DNA from: an uncultured Clostridia bacterium
GTDB taxonomy: Bacteria; Bacillota; Clostridia; Oscillospirales; Acutalibacteraceae
Assembly (NCBI GenBank): GCA_944383495.1
Contig: CALWPT010000008.1
Span: 1-64,000 of the forward strand
DNA: 64,000 nt
Direction: 5' to 3'
Shown: positions 40,437 through 49,925 of the stretch, one piece after another
How the letters are laid out: each line of letters begins with the position of its first letter
How positions within the stretch are numbered: the stretch's first letter is position 1
The notes under the pieces: generated by a model
The model's database searches: none
Told to the model about the DNA's origin: nothing
The model's input: the letters and a program-made list of their open reading frames with translations, nothing else
Program-made: the position numbers and the translations under genes

Positions 40437-41471
40437 ATGAGCAGTATATTTGACGGAAAGACATTGATGATTACGGGTGGCACCGGCTCATTTGGAAGCG
40501 CGGTGCTGAATCGCTTTTTGAACACCGATATAAAGGAAATTCGCATTTTCTCCCGAGACGAAAAAAAGCAGGATGACATGCGCCGGTTTTACCAGAACGA
40601 TAAAATTCGGTATTATCTGGGAAACGTTCGGGAGATTTCCAGCATTAAGGACGCCCTGCATGGGGTGGATTTCATTTTTCATGCCGCTGCCCTCAAGCAG
40701 GTGCCCAGCTGCGAGTTTTTCCCCATGGAAGCGGTGAAAACCAATATTATCGGTACGGATAACGTGTTGACCGCGGCCATAGAAGCGGGTGTGCGCAAGG
40801 TCATCTGCCTGTCCACGGACAAGGCGGCCTACCCGGTCAACGCCATGGGTACCTCCAAGGCCATGATGGAAAAAGTCTTTGTCGCCAAGGCCCGGACAGT
40901 GGATCCGGAAAAAACCTTGATTTGCGGCACGCGGTATGGCAATGTTATGTGCTCCCGAGGCAGCGTGATCCCGCTGTTTGTAGACCAAATTAAGGCCGGC
41001 AAGCCCCTGACGCTGACCGACCCTGCCATGACCCGATTTATCATGAGCCTGGAAGAGGCGGTAGATCTGGTGTTGTATGCCTTTGAACATGCCCAAACGG
41101 GGGATATCATGGTGCAGAAGGCGCCTGCGTGTACCATTTCAGTGCTGGCTCAGGCGGTGAAGGAGCTTTTCGGCGTGGACAATGAGATTAAGGTTATCGG
41201 CGTGCGCCACGGTGAGAAAATGTACGAGGCGCTGCTGACCCGGGAAGAGCGGACCCATGCGGAGGATCTGGGCGGATTTTTTCGAATTCCCGCCGACCGC
41301 CGCGGCTTAAACTACGACAAGTATTTCTCCCAGGGAATGCCCAATACGCTGGAAATTGAGGAATACACCTCCCACAACACCCAGCAGCTGACAGTGAAAG
41401 AGGTCAAGGAAAAGCTGCTGAAGCTTTCATATATTCAGGAGGAGCTGAAGGATTGGAGGCAGAGCCGGTGA
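40437..41471 (+). CDS. capE: UDP-GlcNAc 4,6-dehydratase/5-epimerase (FucNAc pathway step 1)
   Basis: A 344-residue short-chain dehydrogenase of the FlaA1/CapE group. It has ITGGTGSFGSAVLNRFL at the N-terminus and HAAALKQVPSCE. The catalytic motif reads NAMGTSKAMMEK, with Met in the place of the usual Tyr of YxxxK, which is the hallmark of CapE/FnlA. It turns UDP-GlcNAc into a 4-keto-6-deoxy sugar with 5-epimerisation. With the two following genes it forms the complete UDP-N-acetyl-L-fucosamine pathway. GATAGGAGAG precedes the ATG. Confidence 0.95.
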   Translation: MSSIFDGKTLMITGGTGSFGSAVLNRFLNTDIKEIRIFSRDEKKQDDMRRFYQNDKIRYYLGNVREISSIKDALHGVDFIFHAAALKQVPSCEFFPMEAVKTNIIGTDNVLTAAIEAGVRKVICLSTDKAAYPVNAMGTSKAMMEKVFVAKARTVDPEKTLICGTRYGNVMCSRGSVIPLFVDQIKAGKPLTLTDPAMTRFIMSLEEAVDLVLYAFEHAQTGDIMVQKAPACTISVLAQAVKELFGVDNEIKVIGVRHGEKMYEALLTREERTHAEDLGGFFRIPADRRGLNYDKYFSQGMPNTLEIEEYTSHNTQQLTVKEVKEKLLKLSYIQEELKDWRQSR

Positions 41472-42562
41472 ACATTCTCGTGACCGGCGCCGCCGGGTTT
41501 GTTGGAAAAAATCTCTGCGCTGAGCTGCGGAACAGGAAGCTGGGCGAGGTGTTGGAATATGATTTGAACACCGATCCGGCACTGCTTTCCGTGTATGCCA
41601 AAGAATGCGATTTTGTGTTTCATTTGGCGGGGGTCAACCGCCCGAAAGAGGAAAAAGAATTTATGGAGGGGAATTTCGGTTTCACCTCCCTTTTGCTGTC
41701 TGCCTTGGAAGAGTACGGGAACAAAGCGCCGGTGCTGGTGACCTCGTCCATTCAGGCCCAGCTGGACAATCCCTACGGCAAAAGCAAAAAAGCCGGGGAG
41801 GATCTGATGCGTGCCTATGGGGAAAAAACCGGCGCGCCAGTGCTGATCTATCGGCTGCCCAATGTGTTTGGCAAATGGTGCCGCCCCAATTATAACAGCG
41901 CAGTGGCAACCTTCTGCTATAGCATTGCCCGAGATGAGGAAATCACTGTCAATGATCCAGAGCGGATGATGCAGCTGGTATATATTGACGATGTAGTAGA
42001 GGAATGCATCGCCGCGCTGGAGGGCCGCGGCCGCGGCGCTGTCACACCGGTGCATGAAATCAAGCTGGGGCGCATTGCGGAGCTGCTTTATTCCTTCCGG
42101 GAAAGCCGGAAGACGCTGTCCTTGCCGGATTTTTCCGATCCCATTGCAAAAAAGCTGTACAGCACCTATCTATCCTACCTCCCCCGTGAGGATTTTGCGT
42201 ACCCGCTGAAAATGAATACGGACGAGCGGGGTTCCTTCACCGAGTTTTTGCGGACGCCTGACCGGGGACAGGTTTCTGTCAATGTCGCAAAGCCGGGCAT
42301 CGTCAAGGGCAACCACTGGCACCACACCAAGAATGAAAAGTTTTTGGTGGTCAGCGGGGAAGCGGTGATCCGTTTCCGCGCGCCCAATGAAACAGACGTC
42401 ATCGAATACCGGGTCAGCGGCCAAGCGCTGGAGGTTGTGGACATCCCCCCCGGCTATACCCACAACATTGAGAATGTGGGAACGACCGACCTGGTCACCG
42501 TGATGTGGGCCAACGAGCCCTTTGACCCGGAAAGGCCGGATACCTATTTTTTAAAGGTTTAA
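41468..42562 (+). CDS. capF: Bifunctional 3-epimerase/4-reductase CapF (FucNAc pathway step 2)
   Basis: About 364 residues with two domains: an N-terminal SDR reductase (ILVTGAAGFVGKNL; catalytic YGKSKKAGED at about residue 100) and a C-terminal cupin (KPGIVKGNHWHHTKNEKFLVVSG, with the metal His residues). CapF/FnlB epimerises C3 in the cupin domain and reduces C4 in the SDR domain. The GTG at 41468 overlaps the capE stop (GTGA) and has GGAGG eight bases before it; a TTG at 41453 lies on that site. Length is full. Confidence 0.95.
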   Translation: MNILVTGAAGFVGKNLCAELRNRKLGEVLEYDLNTDPALLSVYAKECDFVFHLAGVNRPKEEKEFMEGNFGFTSLLLSALEEYGNKAPVLVTSSIQAQLDNPYGKSKKAGEDLMRAYGEKTGAPVLIYRLPNVFGKWCRPNYNSAVATFCYSIARDEEITVNDPERMMQLVYIDDVVEECIAALEGRGRGAVTPVHEIKLGRIAELLYSFRESRKTLSLPDFSDPIAKKLYSTYLSYLPREDFAYPLKMNTDERGSFTEFLRTPDRGQVSVNVAKPGIVKGNHWHHTKNEKFLVVSGEAVIRFRAPNETDVIEYRVSGQALEVVDIPPGYTHNIENVGTTDLVTVMWANEPFDPERPDTYFLKV

Positions 42563-42568
42563 TAGGAA

Positions 42569-42661
42569 GAAGCGCTGCGCTATCTCTTTTTTCTGCAAGC
42601 CAATTCCTCCAGCGGGGAGCTGCTGGATTATATTGACGCCCTGCATCATGCGGAGGCGTAA
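42569..42661 (+). pseudogene. Possible gene remnant between capF and capG
   Basis: A 30-residue reading frame with normal codon use but no usable start codon fills the capF-capG gap, ending HHAEA at a TAA just before the capG ribosome site. An in-frame TAG precedes it. It may be the tail of a lost gene, or chance. I do not recognise the peptide. Confidence 0.3.
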
Positions 42662-42674
42662 AGGAGTTTATCGC

Positions 42675-43799
42675 ATGAACCGATTGAAATTGATGACCAT
42701 TCTGGGAACCCGGCCGGAGATTATCCGGCTGAGCGCCTGTATCAAGGCCTGCGACAAATATTTTGACCATATTCTGGTACATACCGGCCAAAATTGGGAT
42801 TATACGCTGAACCAGGTGTTTTTCAAGGATCTGGATCTGCGGGAGCCGGATTATTATCTGGACAGCGTGGGGGATAACCTGGGCCAGACTATGGGGAATA
42901 TCATCGCCAAATCCTATGAGCTTCTGGAAAAGGAGCGCCCGGACGCGGTGCTGATTTTGGGGGATACCAATTCCGCGCTGTCGGCCATTTCCGCTAAGCG
43001 CCTGAAAATTCCGATTTTTCACATGGAGGCGGGCAACCGCTGCTGGGATTGGAATGTGTCGGAAATGATCAACCGGAAAATTGTGGATCATATTTCCGAT
43101 ATTAATTTGCCTTACACGGAGCATTCCCGGCGGTATCTTTTGTCGGAAGGAATTGATGGAAAAACGATTTTCGTCACCGGGTCTCCCATGCGGGAGGTTC
43201 TGCGGGATCACATGGCGGAGATTGAGAAAAGCGACGTGCTTAGCCGCCTGGGGCTGCGGACCCGGAATTACATTTTGGTTTCCGCCCACCGGGAGGAAAA
43301 CATCGACATTGAAAGTCATTTTATGGATTTGATGAATGCTATCAACCACATTGCGGAAAAATACCAAATGCCGGTGATTTATTCCACCCATCCCCGCTCC
43401 ATGAAGTTCATTGAAAAACGCAAATTTCAGTTTCACCCGTTGGTGCAGAATCTGAAGCCCTTTGGTTTTTTGGATTATAACAAGCTGCAAATGAACGCTT
43501 ACTGCGTGCTGTCCGACAGCGGAACGCTGTCGGAGGAATCCGCTATGCTGGGCTTTCCGGGGGTTCTGATCCGCACCTCCACCGAGCGTCCCGAGGTGCT
43601 GGATAAGGGAACGGTCGTCATCGGCGGCATTGAAGAGCAGGATGTGGAGCAGGCGGCGCAGCTGGCGGTTTCCATGTTTGAAAACAAAGAGGAAACGGTG
43701 ATGGCGGAGGATTATGCCGATACTAACGTGTCCGTCAAGGTGGTCAAGCTGATTCAGAGCTATGCGAAAATTGTGAATTTGACAACGTGGAGGCAGTAA
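42675..43799 (+). CDS. capG: UDP-N-acetyl-sugar 2-epimerase CapG (FucNAc pathway step 3)
   Basis: A 374-residue non-hydrolysing UDP-GlcNAc 2-epimerase homologue. Family motifs are TILGTRPEIIRLSACIKAC, VHTGQNWDYTLNQVFF, LGDTNSALSAISAKRL, HMEAGNRCWDWNVSEMINRKIVDH and SDSGTLSEESAMLGFP. The NRCWDWNVSEMINR variant is characteristic of CapG/FnlC, which converts the C2 position to give UDP-N-acetyl-L-fucosamine. AAAGGAG lies nine bases before the ATG at 42675. Confidence 0.95.
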   Translation: MNRLKLMTILGTRPEIIRLSACIKACDKYFDHILVHTGQNWDYTLNQVFFKDLDLREPDYYLDSVGDNLGQTMGNIIAKSYELLEKERPDAVLILGDTNSALSAISAKRLKIPIFHMEAGNRCWDWNVSEMINRKIVDHISDINLPYTEHSRRYLLSEGIDGKTIFVTGSPMREVLRDHMAEIEKSDVLSRLGLRTRNYILVSAHREENIDIESHFMDLMNAINHIAEKYQMPVIYSTHPRSMKFIEKRKFQFHPLVQNLKPFGFLDYNKLQMNAYCVLSDSGTLSEESAMLGFPGVLIRTSTERPEVLDKGTVVIGGIEEQDVEQAAQLAVSMFENKEETVMAEDYADTNVSVKVVKLIQSYAKIVNLTTWRQ

Positions 43800-43804
43800 C
43801 GGGC

Positions 43805-45034
43805 ATGGCGCTGGATATGGACATTGCCTTTCTGGGAGGCTTATTTCCCCGGGAAACCGAGGGGGAGATTCTGGAAAAATCCATTGGAGCGGTGCAGGCT
43901 GCTGCCAATGCTTTGCAATGGAACCTGGTAGAGGGGCTGGACGCGCATCTGGAACGGCCGGTCAAGGTGATCAACTCCTTATATATCGGCGCGTTTCCCG
44001 GCAAGTACCGGGATCTGTGGATTCCTTCCTATTCGTTTCAGCATGCCCCTGGAGCTGAGGATTTAAACGTCGGCTTTCTCAATCTGTTCGGCGTCAAGCA
44101 ATACTGGAAGTATTGGTCTTTGAAGCCGCGGATTAAGCGCTGGGCGCGAGAACAAGGAAAGCAAAAGGCGATTATCGCCTATGCGATGACCGGCGTTTTT
44201 GCCAAATGCCTGCGGTATGCGAAAAAGATAAATCCAAAGGTGCAGACCTGTATGATTGTTCCAGATCTGCCGGAATATATGAACACCACCAACAAAAGCT
44301 CCCGGTTGTATCAATTTTTAAAAAATATGGAAATCCGGCAAATTGAAAACAGCCGCAAGTGGATCGACGGATATGTGCTGCTCACAGAGCAAATGAAAAA
44401 CTACCTGGGCATTACCGGGAAATACACTGTGGTGGAGGGCGTGTCCGCAGACCCCGGGCCGTGCGAGGAGGAGGCTGCGCCGCCGGCGGTGCTGTACAGC
44501 GGCTCCCTGCATGAGCAGTACGGCGTTTTGCAGCTGGTGGAGGCTTTCCGGATGCTGCCCGGCGAGTATCGGCTGCTCCTATGCGGGGCAGGAGACGCGC
44601 AGGACAAAATCCGCGCCGCGGCAAAAGAAGATCCTAGGATTGAGTACCGCGGTCAGCTGCCGCGAGACGAGGTTTTATGCCTCCAGCGGCGCGCGGCCGT
44701 GCTGGTCAATCCCCGGCGGAACATCGGGGAATATACCAAATACAGCTTTCCTTCCAAGCTGATGGAATACTTGGCGTCGGGCGTCCCGGTGGCGGCCTAC
44801 CGGCTGGACGGTATGCCGGAGGAGTATGAGCGGTATATTGCATATATTCCGGGCGACAGCCCACAAGAATTGGCGGATACGCTGGAACGCCTGCTTCGGT
44901 TGTCCCCGCAGGCACGCAGGGACATGGGCGGGCGCGCAAGGGAATGGGTGCTTCGGGAAAAGGGCAGAAAACGCCAGGCGGGCAAAATTCTTGCAATGCT
45001 TTTGGCCGATTTTGAAACCAAGCCTTTTCAATAG
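43805..45034 (+). CDS. Glycosyltransferase family 4
   Basis: A protein of about 409 residues with GT-B fold. The donor domain shows VLYSGSLHEQYGVLQLVEAF, LLLCGAGDAQDKI, RIEYRGQLPRDEVLCL and FPSKLMEYLASGVPVAAYRL (K-x3-E type motif), all standard for GT4. The N-terminal half is divergent and shows IVPDLPEYMNTTNKS as an acceptor-side loop. The ATG at 43805 follows GGAGG by 11 bases; GTG 43787 lies over that site and overlaps capG. The acceptor and donor sugars cannot be inferred. Confidence 0.9.
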   Translation: MALDMDIAFLGGLFPRETEGEILEKSIGAVQAAANALQWNLVEGLDAHLERPVKVINSLYIGAFPGKYRDLWIPSYSFQHAPGAEDLNVGFLNLFGVKQYWKYWSLKPRIKRWAREQGKQKAIIAYAMTGVFAKCLRYAKKINPKVQTCMIVPDLPEYMNTTNKSSRLYQFLKNMEIRQIENSRKWIDGYVLLTEQMKNYLGITGKYTVVEGVSADPGPCEEEAAPPAVLYSGSLHEQYGVLQLVEAFRMLPGEYRLLLCGAGDAQDKIRAAAKEDPRIEYRGQLPRDEVLCLQRRAAVLVNPRRNIGEYTKYSFPSKLMEYLASGVPVAAYRLDGMPEEYERYIAYIPGDSPQELADTLERLLRLSPQARRDMGGRAREWVLREKGRKRQAGKILAMLLADFETKPFQ

Positions 45035-45057
45035 GCAGGGCGGCTGTCGGCAGATCA

Positions 45058-46347
45058 ATGTGTAAAAGGCGGGAAAAATTTTTGAGGACGAAGCAGCTGC
45101 CCTATTTGGGCGTTTTTTGGGCCCTGATATTGGGCTTTTCCTTATGGAACCTCCAGGTAATCGGGAATTATTTGGAAGCGACAAATGAAACGGGAATCGG
45201 CTGGAGCGCTTATATGCTGGCGGTCTTGGTGGGGTATAGCGTTTTACTGATAGCGGTCATGGCGCTGGTCAAAAACGACCTGCCAGGCATTTTAGCGGTC
45301 ATGCTGGGCTTTGGCGGGGCTGCGGCGCTTTCTACTGCGGTGAGCGGGCTTTATTCTCTAACGCGGCTGGGCTTCCGCATGGTAGAAATTTTTTTCTGGA
45401 TTTGCGCGTTTGCCATTTCCTATTATGCGGCGCCGCGCTTTCGTTCTTTAAAATGGCCGGTGTATGCGGTTTACATCATTGCCATGGCGTTTGCTGTCGC
45501 CTTTATCAGCACGGTGATCCGGTTAAAGGGCAATAATATGCTGCTGCTCAACCCGGTTTACTACATCCTGTTTTGCCTGCCGTTTCTTTTGCTGGTGCGC
45601 CGGCCTGTGCTGCGCTATTTTGGAATTCTCGTGGTATTCGCCTGCGTCATCCTTTCCTTTAAGCGAACGGCGATGCTCTGCTTTTTCCTCGTGGTCGTCT
45701 ATTATCTCTATATGGAAAACAAAAATTTAAAAAACAAGCTGGCGGTTCGGTTATTATTTTATTTGTTCATTTTAGTTTGTGTCGTGGCAGGGGTTTATCT
45801 ATTTTTGATCTTAAGCCAGCGGTTCAATCTGAACTGGGGCAAACGGATGGAGGCCCTTCTTTACGACGGCGGTTCCAATCGTGCGGATATCTGGCAGGGG
45901 ATATTTCAGGCGTTGGGCGAGCAGGATTGGCTCCATTGGCTGGTGGGGCACGGGCATCGTGCGACAGGTATTTTAGGCCTGGGCGGCGCGCACAACGATT
46001 TTCTGGAGATTTTGTACGATTATGGCCTGGCGGGACTGGGGCTCTATATATGGTTTGTCGCTTTATTGGTTCGGCTTTATTTTAGAATGCGCCGGCAAAA
46101 GTATGCTTATACCAGTGCCTTCGGCGTGTCGCTCATTATATTTTTTGTTTGCTCTATGACCAGCCAGCTGGTGATCCATCCTTATTGGTTTGTGTATCTT
46201 CCGATTTTCTGGGGGCTTTTGTACGGGGATTTTGCCGGCAAAAGAGAGCCGGAATCTCCCGGTGCAGGAAAGAACAGCCGGTATATTCGGACGCTTGGAA
46301 AATCCAAGGCGGAAATCACCAAGAAAAGCAAGTATATAAAATATTAG
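45058..46347 (+). CDS. O-antigen ligase/polymerase-like membrane protein (Wzy)
   Basis: A 429-residue protein with about 11 membrane helices and a periplasm-facing type loop before helix 10 that contains GHGHRATGILGLGGAHNDFLEILYDYGLAGLGLY, the Wzy_C/WaaL signature. In a Wzx/Wzy pathway it polymerises repeat units outside the membrane. The C-terminal tail is basic. The start at 45058 has only a weak ribosome site; a TTG at 45082 is an alternative. The gap to the next gene is 82 bases and seems empty. Confidence 0.9.
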   Translation: MCKRREKFLRTKQLPYLGVFWALILGFSLWNLQVIGNYLEATNETGIGWSAYMLAVLVGYSVLLIAVMALVKNDLPGILAVMLGFGGAAALSTAVSGLYSLTRLGFRMVEIFFWICAFAISYYAAPRFRSLKWPVYAVYIIAMAFAVAFISTVIRLKGNNMLLLNPVYYILFCLPFLLLVRRPVLRYFGILVVFACVILSFKRTAMLCFFLVVVYYLYMENKNLKNKLAVRLLFYLFILVCVVAGVYLFLILSQRFNLNWGKRMEALLYDGGSNRADIWQGIFQALGEQDWLHWLVGHGHRATGILGLGGAHNDFLEILYDYGLAGLGLYIWFVALLVRLYFRMRRQKYAYTSAFGVSLIIFFVCSMTSQLVIHPYWFVYLPIFWGLLYGDFAGKREPESPGAGKNSRYIRTLGKSKAEITKKSKYIKY

Positions 46348-46429
46348 GACGGCGGCGATTTGGAGGATCGCTGTATAAAAGCGCTGCGGCGGGCCTAGTC
46401 CTCGTCTGGGAAAGAAATGGGGAGTGAAA

Positions 46430-47725
46430 ATGAAGGTTTTATGGCTGTGCAATCTGCCGCCTGAGCCGGTGGCGGCGGATATGGGCCGCCCGGCGGCCCG
46501 CGGCGGCGGTTGGCTGACAGGGCTGCTCCAAACCATGGAAAAGCAGCCCGGCGTATCCCTGATGATCTGCTTTCCGCTGTTTGGCGAGCAAACCCCGGTG
46601 CGGGGTAAAATCGGTAAAACGGAATACAATGGCTTTCCCTCCCCGGTTTCTCAGCTGCTGCGGTATCGCCCGGCGCTGGAAGAGGCGTTTCGGCAAATTT
46701 TACAGGAATTTGCCCCAGACGTGGTTCACATATTTGGCACGGAATACCCCCACACCCTGGCGATGGTCAACGCCTTTGGGCGGCCCGACCGAACGCTGAT
46801 TCATATTCAGGGACTATGCTCTGTGTGTGCGGAGCACTATCTGGCGGGACTTCCCGCCCGGGTGCAGCGGTGCTGGACGGTTCGGGATCTGCTTCGCTGG
46901 GACAACATAGAAAAACAGCAAAAAAAGTTTGTCAAACGGGGAGAATACGAACGGGAGGCTATCCGAAAAACCAACCATTTTGGGGTGCGGACGGTGTGGG
47001 ACAGCGCTTGTGTTGGGCAAATCCATCCCGGAGCGGCGCGGCACCATTTGGGGGAATCCCTGCGGACGCCTTTTTACGAGGGCAATTGGCGGCTGGAGGG
47101 ATGCGAATCCCATCGCATTTTCGTCAGTCAATGGAATTATCCCATTAAGGGCTTCCATTTTCTCTTAAAGGCGCTGCCCCTGATTTTAAGACAGTACCCG
47201 GACACAAAGGTGTTTGCCGCTGGGGAGGATAGCTTGAAGGATCCGTCTTTCCGTGCAAAGCTGCGGCGAAGCTCCTACTTTCAGTATCTGCGGCAGCTGC
47301 TTTTATCGCCGGGCCTTTTGGACCATGTGTTTTTTGTGGGCGGCTGCGACGCTGACCAAATGCGGGAGCAATTTGAAAAAGCTCACGTGTTTGTTTCGCC
47401 ATCCGTTTTGGAGAATTCCTCCAATTCTATTGGAGAAGCGATGCTGACGGGAACGCCTGTGGTCGCGTCTCGCACAGGCGGAACGGAATCCTTATTAGAG
47501 CATGGCAAAGAGGGCCTTTTATATCAATGCGACTCAGCGGAAATGCTGGCCTATTCTGTCTGCCGGATTTTTGACGACGACGCACTGGCTCAGGAACTGT
47601 CGGCAAACGCCCGCCGCCGCGCGCAGGAAACCCACGATCGGGAGAAGAACGCCCGGGGGGTTTTGGCAGTGTATGAGGAATTGTGCGGATTGTGGGGCGC
47701 CGCGCAGAAGGAGGAGGAAAAATGA
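46430..47725 (+). CDS. Glycosyltransferase family 4
   Basis: A 431-residue GT-B enzyme. The N-terminus VLWLCNLPPEPVAADMGRPAARGGGWLTGLLQ and DVVHIFGTEYPHTLAMVNAFG are acceptor-side segments; the donor half has FVSQWNYPIKGFHFLLKALPLI and VFVSPSVLENSSNSIGEAMLTGTPVVASRTGG, the E-x7-E motif region of retaining GT4 enzymes. GGGGAG precedes the ATG at 46430; GTG 46424 is inside that site. It overlaps the following gene by four bases. Confidence 0.92.
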   Translation: MKVLWLCNLPPEPVAADMGRPAARGGGWLTGLLQTMEKQPGVSLMICFPLFGEQTPVRGKIGKTEYNGFPSPVSQLLRYRPALEEAFRQILQEFAPDVVHIFGTEYPHTLAMVNAFGRPDRTLIHIQGLCSVCAEHYLAGLPARVQRCWTVRDLLRWDNIEKQQKKFVKRGEYEREAIRKTNHFGVRTVWDSACVGQIHPGAARHHLGESLRTPFYEGNWRLEGCESHRIFVSQWNYPIKGFHFLLKALPLILRQYPDTKVFAAGEDSLKDPSFRAKLRRSSYFQYLRQLLLSPGLLDHVFFVGGCDADQMREQFEKAHVFVSPSVLENSSNSIGEAMLTGTPVVASRTGGTESLLEHGKEGLLYQCDSAEMLAYSVCRIFDDDALAQELSANARRRAQETHDREKNARGVLAVYEELCGLWGAAQKEEEK

Positions 47726-48906
47726 AGGTCGCGTTTGTCTCCAATTATTTGCAGCACCATCAAATCCCCGTTTGCGAGGCGCTCGTTCAGCGGCTGGGGG
47801 ACGGCTTTCACTTTATCCAATCCCAAAAGCCGCCGGAGGAATATTTGAAAAACGGTTACGATCTCCATGAAAACGAGCCGTATCAAATCAATTCCTATCA
47901 AAGTGAGGCAGCTTATCAAAAAGCGTTTGACGTTTGCATGGAGAGCGACGTTTTGATCCATACATATTTTACCGAGCAGGTGGTCAAGGAACGGCTGCGG
48001 CAGGGGAAGCTGACCTTCCGGTATTCTGAGCGGATTTTGAAAAAGGGGCTGCTTCGCGCCTTAGATCCGCGGATTGTGCGGTTTGTGTACAGCCAGCATA
48101 CCCAGTACCGGGATCAAAACCTGCACCTTTTGTGTGCCAGCGCGTACATGGCGGGGGATATGAAGCTGTTCCATGCGTATCCAGGAAAAGTCTGGAAATG
48201 GGGGTATTTTCCGCCGGCGGTTCCCTATTCTTGGGAGGACTTGGCTGCTAAGAAGAAAAAGCACGTGCCGCGGCTTCTCTGGACGGGACGCTTTTTGAAG
48301 CTGAAGCACCCTGACGACGCACTGGTGACGGCAGCCCGCCTGCGGGAAGCCGGCTTTGTGTTCACCATGGAAATGGTGGGCGGCGGCCCGCAGGAGAAGC
48401 TTTTGCGGGCCCTATGCTCCCGCTTAAGGCTGGACGACATTGTCACCTTCCCCGGCCTGCTTTCTCACGAAAAGGTGCGGGAGCACATGGAAGAAGCAGA
48501 TATTTTTTTATTCACCAGCGATTATCAGGAAGGCTGGGGCGCGGTGGTCAACGAAGCCATGAACAGCGGCTGCGCGTTGGTTGCCAGCCACGCAGCGGGT
48601 TCGGTGCCTTTTTTGATCCAGCAGGGGAAAAACGGGCTGATCTACAAAAGCGGTGATGCGGACGAATTGTTTCGGCAGACCGCGCGGTTATTATCAGATT
48701 CTCAGCTTACCCAGTCGCTGGGCCGGGCGGCGCTGGAGACCGCTACAGGGGAATGGAGCGCTTCCCGGGCCGCCGAGCAGTTTTTGCGGCTGAGCGAGGC
48801 GCTGCTGCGGGGAGAAACGCCGGATATTCCGACGGGACCCTGTTCGCCGGCGCCTTATGTCGGACAAAGTAAGATTTACCGGATGTGCATGAAAGGAACG
48901 ATGTAG
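47722..48906 (+). CDS. Glycosyltransferase family 4
   Basis: A 394-residue GT-B enzyme starting with an ATGA overlap. The N-terminus VAFVSNYLQHHQIPVCEALVQRLGDGFHFIQSQ is typical of a GT4 subgroup. The donor half has LLWTGRFLKLKHPDDAL, MVGGGPQEKLLRAL and FLFTSDYQEGWGAVVNEAMNSGCALVASHAAGS, with both glutamates of the E-x7-E motif. The sugar specificity is unknown. GGAGGAGG lies just upstream of the start. Confidence 0.93.
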   Translation: MKVAFVSNYLQHHQIPVCEALVQRLGDGFHFIQSQKPPEEYLKNGYDLHENEPYQINSYQSEAAYQKAFDVCMESDVLIHTYFTEQVVKERLRQGKLTFRYSERILKKGLLRALDPRIVRFVYSQHTQYRDQNLHLLCASAYMAGDMKLFHAYPGKVWKWGYFPPAVPYSWEDLAAKKKKHVPRLLWTGRFLKLKHPDDALVTAARLREAGFVFTMEMVGGGPQEKLLRALCSRLRLDDIVTFPGLLSHEKVREHMEEADIFLFTSDYQEGWGAVVNEAMNSGCALVASHAAGSVPFLIQQGKNGLIYKSGDADELFRQTARLLSDSQLTQSLGRAALETATGEWSASRAAEQFLRLSEALLRGETPDIPTGPCSPAPYVGQSKIYRMCMKGTM

Positions 48907-48909
48907 CCT

Positions 48910-49917
48910 TTGAAGGAGAATCAAGCAAAAGCGCCTTTGGTGAGCGTCATTGTCCCGGTTTACGGCGTAGAGCGTTACCTGCGGCAGTGCCTGGACAGCG
49001 TTGTGGGCCAAACCTATGAAAATTTGGAGATTCTTGTGATTGACGACGGTTCCATCGACCGAAGCGGGGTCATCGCAGATGAGTATGCCCGAAAAGATCA
49101 GCGTGTGCAGGTCATTCATCAGGAGAATGCAGGCTTGTCCGCTGCACGGAATACCGGTCTGGCGAAGGCGACAGGGGAATACATCATTTGCATAGACAGT
49201 GATGATTTTCTGCGCACAGATATGCTGGAAAAATTATATTTTGCCATGGAAGAAACCAATTCGGATATCGCAGTCTGTGATTACTGCCGTTTAGAAGGGG
49301 AGCGACAAATACCGGTTTCCATATTGCCGGGAGGCTCTAACCTCCTGTCGGGGGAAGAGGCATTTCGGGAGATCATGGCAGACCGTCTCAGCAGCCATGT
49401 TTGGAATAAGCTGTGCCGGGCCAAGCTTTATAAAGATGTGCGTTTTCCGGTGGGACAGGCATATGAGGATATCGCTGCAACCTTTCGTTTGTTTCTGCCC
49501 CAAATCTGCCGGCAGGTCTGTTATGTGCGCGAATCCCTTTATATCTATCGAATCAATCTGTCGGGGATTTCTCTGGGAGGAAGCAGCCGAAATATATATG
49601 ACCTATATCAGTCCTTTTTTCATCGCTTGCGGTACGCGCAGCAATATTATCCTGCAATTTTACCGGAATGTGTTGCCCCGGTGGCATTGTCATCGCTTTC
49701 TGCGTATCAATATGGACTGACGCATCCGCAGGAAGAACCATTTTGCAGCCATCTGGCGCAGATGGAACAGGATGTCCGCGCGTGTGCCAGGTTGATGCAG
49801 GGAGGCAAGGGGATTTCTTGGGCTAAGAAAATTCAGTTGCGGCTGGTTTCTTGGAATGCAGGAGGGTATCGGCGTTTTTACCGGCTGCTTCATAAAATGC
49901 GAAATTTATTGAAATGA
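48910..49917 (+). CDS. Glycosyltransferase family 2
   Basis: A 335-residue GT-A enzyme. It opens VSVIVPVYGVERYLRQCLDSVVGQTYENLEILVIDDGSIDRSG, with the nucleotide-binding DDGS, then GLSAARNTGLAKATGEYIICIDSDDF (DxD metal site) and HVWNKLCRAKLY. It adds a sugar with inversion, probably in the repeat unit. The start is a TTG at 48910 with AAAGGA eleven bases upstream, three bases after the previous stop. Confidence 0.94.
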   Translation: MKENQAKAPLVSVIVPVYGVERYLRQCLDSVVGQTYENLEILVIDDGSIDRSGVIADEYARKDQRVQVIHQENAGLSAARNTGLAKATGEYIICIDSDDFLRTDMLEKLYFAMEETNSDIAVCDYCRLEGERQIPVSILPGGSNLLSGEEAFREIMADRLSSHVWNKLCRAKLYKDVRFPVGQAYEDIAATFRLFLPQICRQVCYVRESLYIYRINLSGISLGGSSRNIYDLYQSFFHRLRYAQQYYPAILPECVAPVALSSLSAYQYGLTHPQEEPFCSHLAQMEQDVRACARLMQGGKGISWAKKIQLRLVSWNAGGYRRFYRLLHKMRNLLK

Positions 49918-49925
49918 GGGAATGT

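Noticed and set aside
42495..43490. 331-codon minus-strand open frame opposite capG
   Set aside because: It mirrors the codons of capG and has no ribosome site or recognised motif.
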